The position numbers and the translations under genes are program-made. Positions 62,986 through 64,000 of a DNA stretch of 64,000 nt are shown piece after piece. Origin of the DNA: Spodoptera frugiperda (taxonomy: Eukaryota > Arthropoda > Insecta > Lepidoptera > Noctuidae); assembly GCF_023101765.2 (NCBI RefSeq), contig NC_064212.1:5394001-5458000 (forward strand), written 5' to 3'. The notes under the pieces are model-generated. The model searched no databases, had not been told where the DNA came from, and was given only the letters and a program-made list of their open reading frames with translations. Within the stretch, counting starts at the first letter, position 1. Each line of letters opens with the position of its first letter.

Positions 62986-63474
62986 TCTATAGTACTTACC
63001 TACCAAAAGATCGAAAAGTTATTAATGAACCTAAAAATATGTAAATATAGAGAGAATCACGCTAAATATTAACCTTGCACTACAATATTTTACCACAGAC
63101 TTTATAGTACCTTATAATTGATGTAAAGTGGGTTAATGATCACTGAAAAACAAAATATAAATCTGTGCACTCGCCCTTCAGCCCTGACCGTTTAAGTCAA
63201 GGAGTCGGACTCGTACTCGGTTAGATTTGGGCCAGATAATGTTCCTGATAGTATCGCGTGAAAATACAGCCTTTGCATGATGACATGGGTGTTTGAAGTG
63301 AGGGCAATTAATGAATAGACCCTATAGACTCCTTGTATAAATACGAAGCTAATTAATTGATTTAGTAAACTCGGTTTAAAGTTGTATTTATGATTGGTTG
63401 TTTGTCTTAACCAAAGGGCGAATTTATGGCTACAGCTTTGTAGAACGCTTGCGTTATGTTTCGTTGTGTAAGTG

Positions 63475-63660
63475 AGGTTACCGGAGGTCCAATTACGTAG
63501 GATAATATTCCCAATCTTCCCAATCCCCGATTCCCTAACAACCCTTAAATTCCTAATCCCCAAAAGGCAACGCACTTGTAACGCCTCTGGTGTTTCGGGT
63601 GTCCATGGGCGACGGCGATTGCTTACCATCAGGTGATCCATCTGCTCATTTACCGGCTTA
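63475..63660 (-). repeat. SINE-like repeat (GGTAAGCAATCGCC family)
   Basis: Minus strand 'tcacctgatggtaagcaatc', 'cacccgaaacaccagaggcg', 'ttacaagtgcgttgcc'. Inverse of 25985-26175. Confidence 0.7.
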
Positions 63661-64000
63661 TACCATAAAAAAGATCCTCCATGTTTTGGCCAACTTATTA
63701 AGACTTCATAATAATTCACATCATATCATAGCCATAACATACCTTTTAAGGAAGAAATAGGTAGAGACACATATATAAACTTATCACCAGTTATGAATTC
63801 CACCCATTGCAGGGTGAGTCTATTCCAGGTTTCGTGCACTGCGGGCTTCAGTAAGAAGTTTGGAAAACCTAATGACTCATCTATTGATCCGGGAATGCCC
63901 CATTTGCGAACGGTATAGCACGTGAAAAGTACCTAAGTATACCATAAGAACAATATTAAGCTTTGTGTTAAATAAAGTATAACATTTCCTGATCCGAAGT

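Larger units (their letters stand above)
59952..64000. other. region without recognised host gene
   Basis: Repeats only: GTCCGCAGCTCCGG family at 61080-61215, a SINE-tail fragment at 61830-61900, an RTE-like tail at 62258-62585, a tRNA-derived SINE at 62800-62985 and a GGTAAGCAATCGCC-family copy at 63475-63660. Between them I see AT-rich sequence with nothing supportable. Confidence 0.6.

Overview
This is a eukaryotic window from a lepidopteran insect, most likely a noctuoid moth. The evidence is a near-textbook lepidopteran ultraspiracle (USP/RXR) protein, AT-rich non-coding DNA, GT-AG introns, and dense SINE, MITE, LINE and LTR families of the kinds common in moth genomes. The noctuoid placement rests on remembered USP sequence details and is tentative. 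It contains two protein-coding genes, arranged tail to tail. All other coding signal comes from transposable elements.

Region 1 (about 1009-40600, plus strand) is usp, the RXR-type nuclear receptor that partners the ecdysone receptor. Nine coding exons can be placed with consistent phases: 1009-1189, 8115-8319, 18121-18352, 22856-22994, 34371-34513, 35157-35238, 37658-37807, 38409-38458 and 39181-39399. Together they encode 466 aa. The introns are large and full of mobile DNA. Intron 1 has a pair of 300-bp repeats. Intron 2 has a DNA transposon with an 8-bp target duplication and a nested R1-like LINE tail. Intron 3 has a nearly intact 2.6-kb LTR element that encodes Gag and protease but no polymerase. 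Intron 4 has two >1-kb repeats facing each other across about 3 kb.

Region 2 (58494 down to 42121, minus strand) is an M16-family zinc metallopeptidase of the C05D11.1/Sdd3-like type. I assembled it from 18 exons with GT-AG junctions into one 1001-aa reading frame containing the inverted zinc motif HTLEH. Its introns hold SINEs, MITEs, a 598-bp foldback element and a copied exon edge with an intact decoy splice acceptor.

Region 3 (58500-64000) has no host gene that I can recognise. It starts with the probable promoter side of the peptidase gene, then a 573-bp 5'-truncated RTE-type LINE with an 8-bp target duplication, then SINE and LINE fragments.

The two genes have no evident functional connection. 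The window is mainly informative for how transposons have shaped the introns of a key hormone-receptor gene. The most notable structures are the polymerase-less Gag-protease LTR element with a long lysine-rich tail, the large intronic inverted repeat, and the copied exon edge beside a foldback element.
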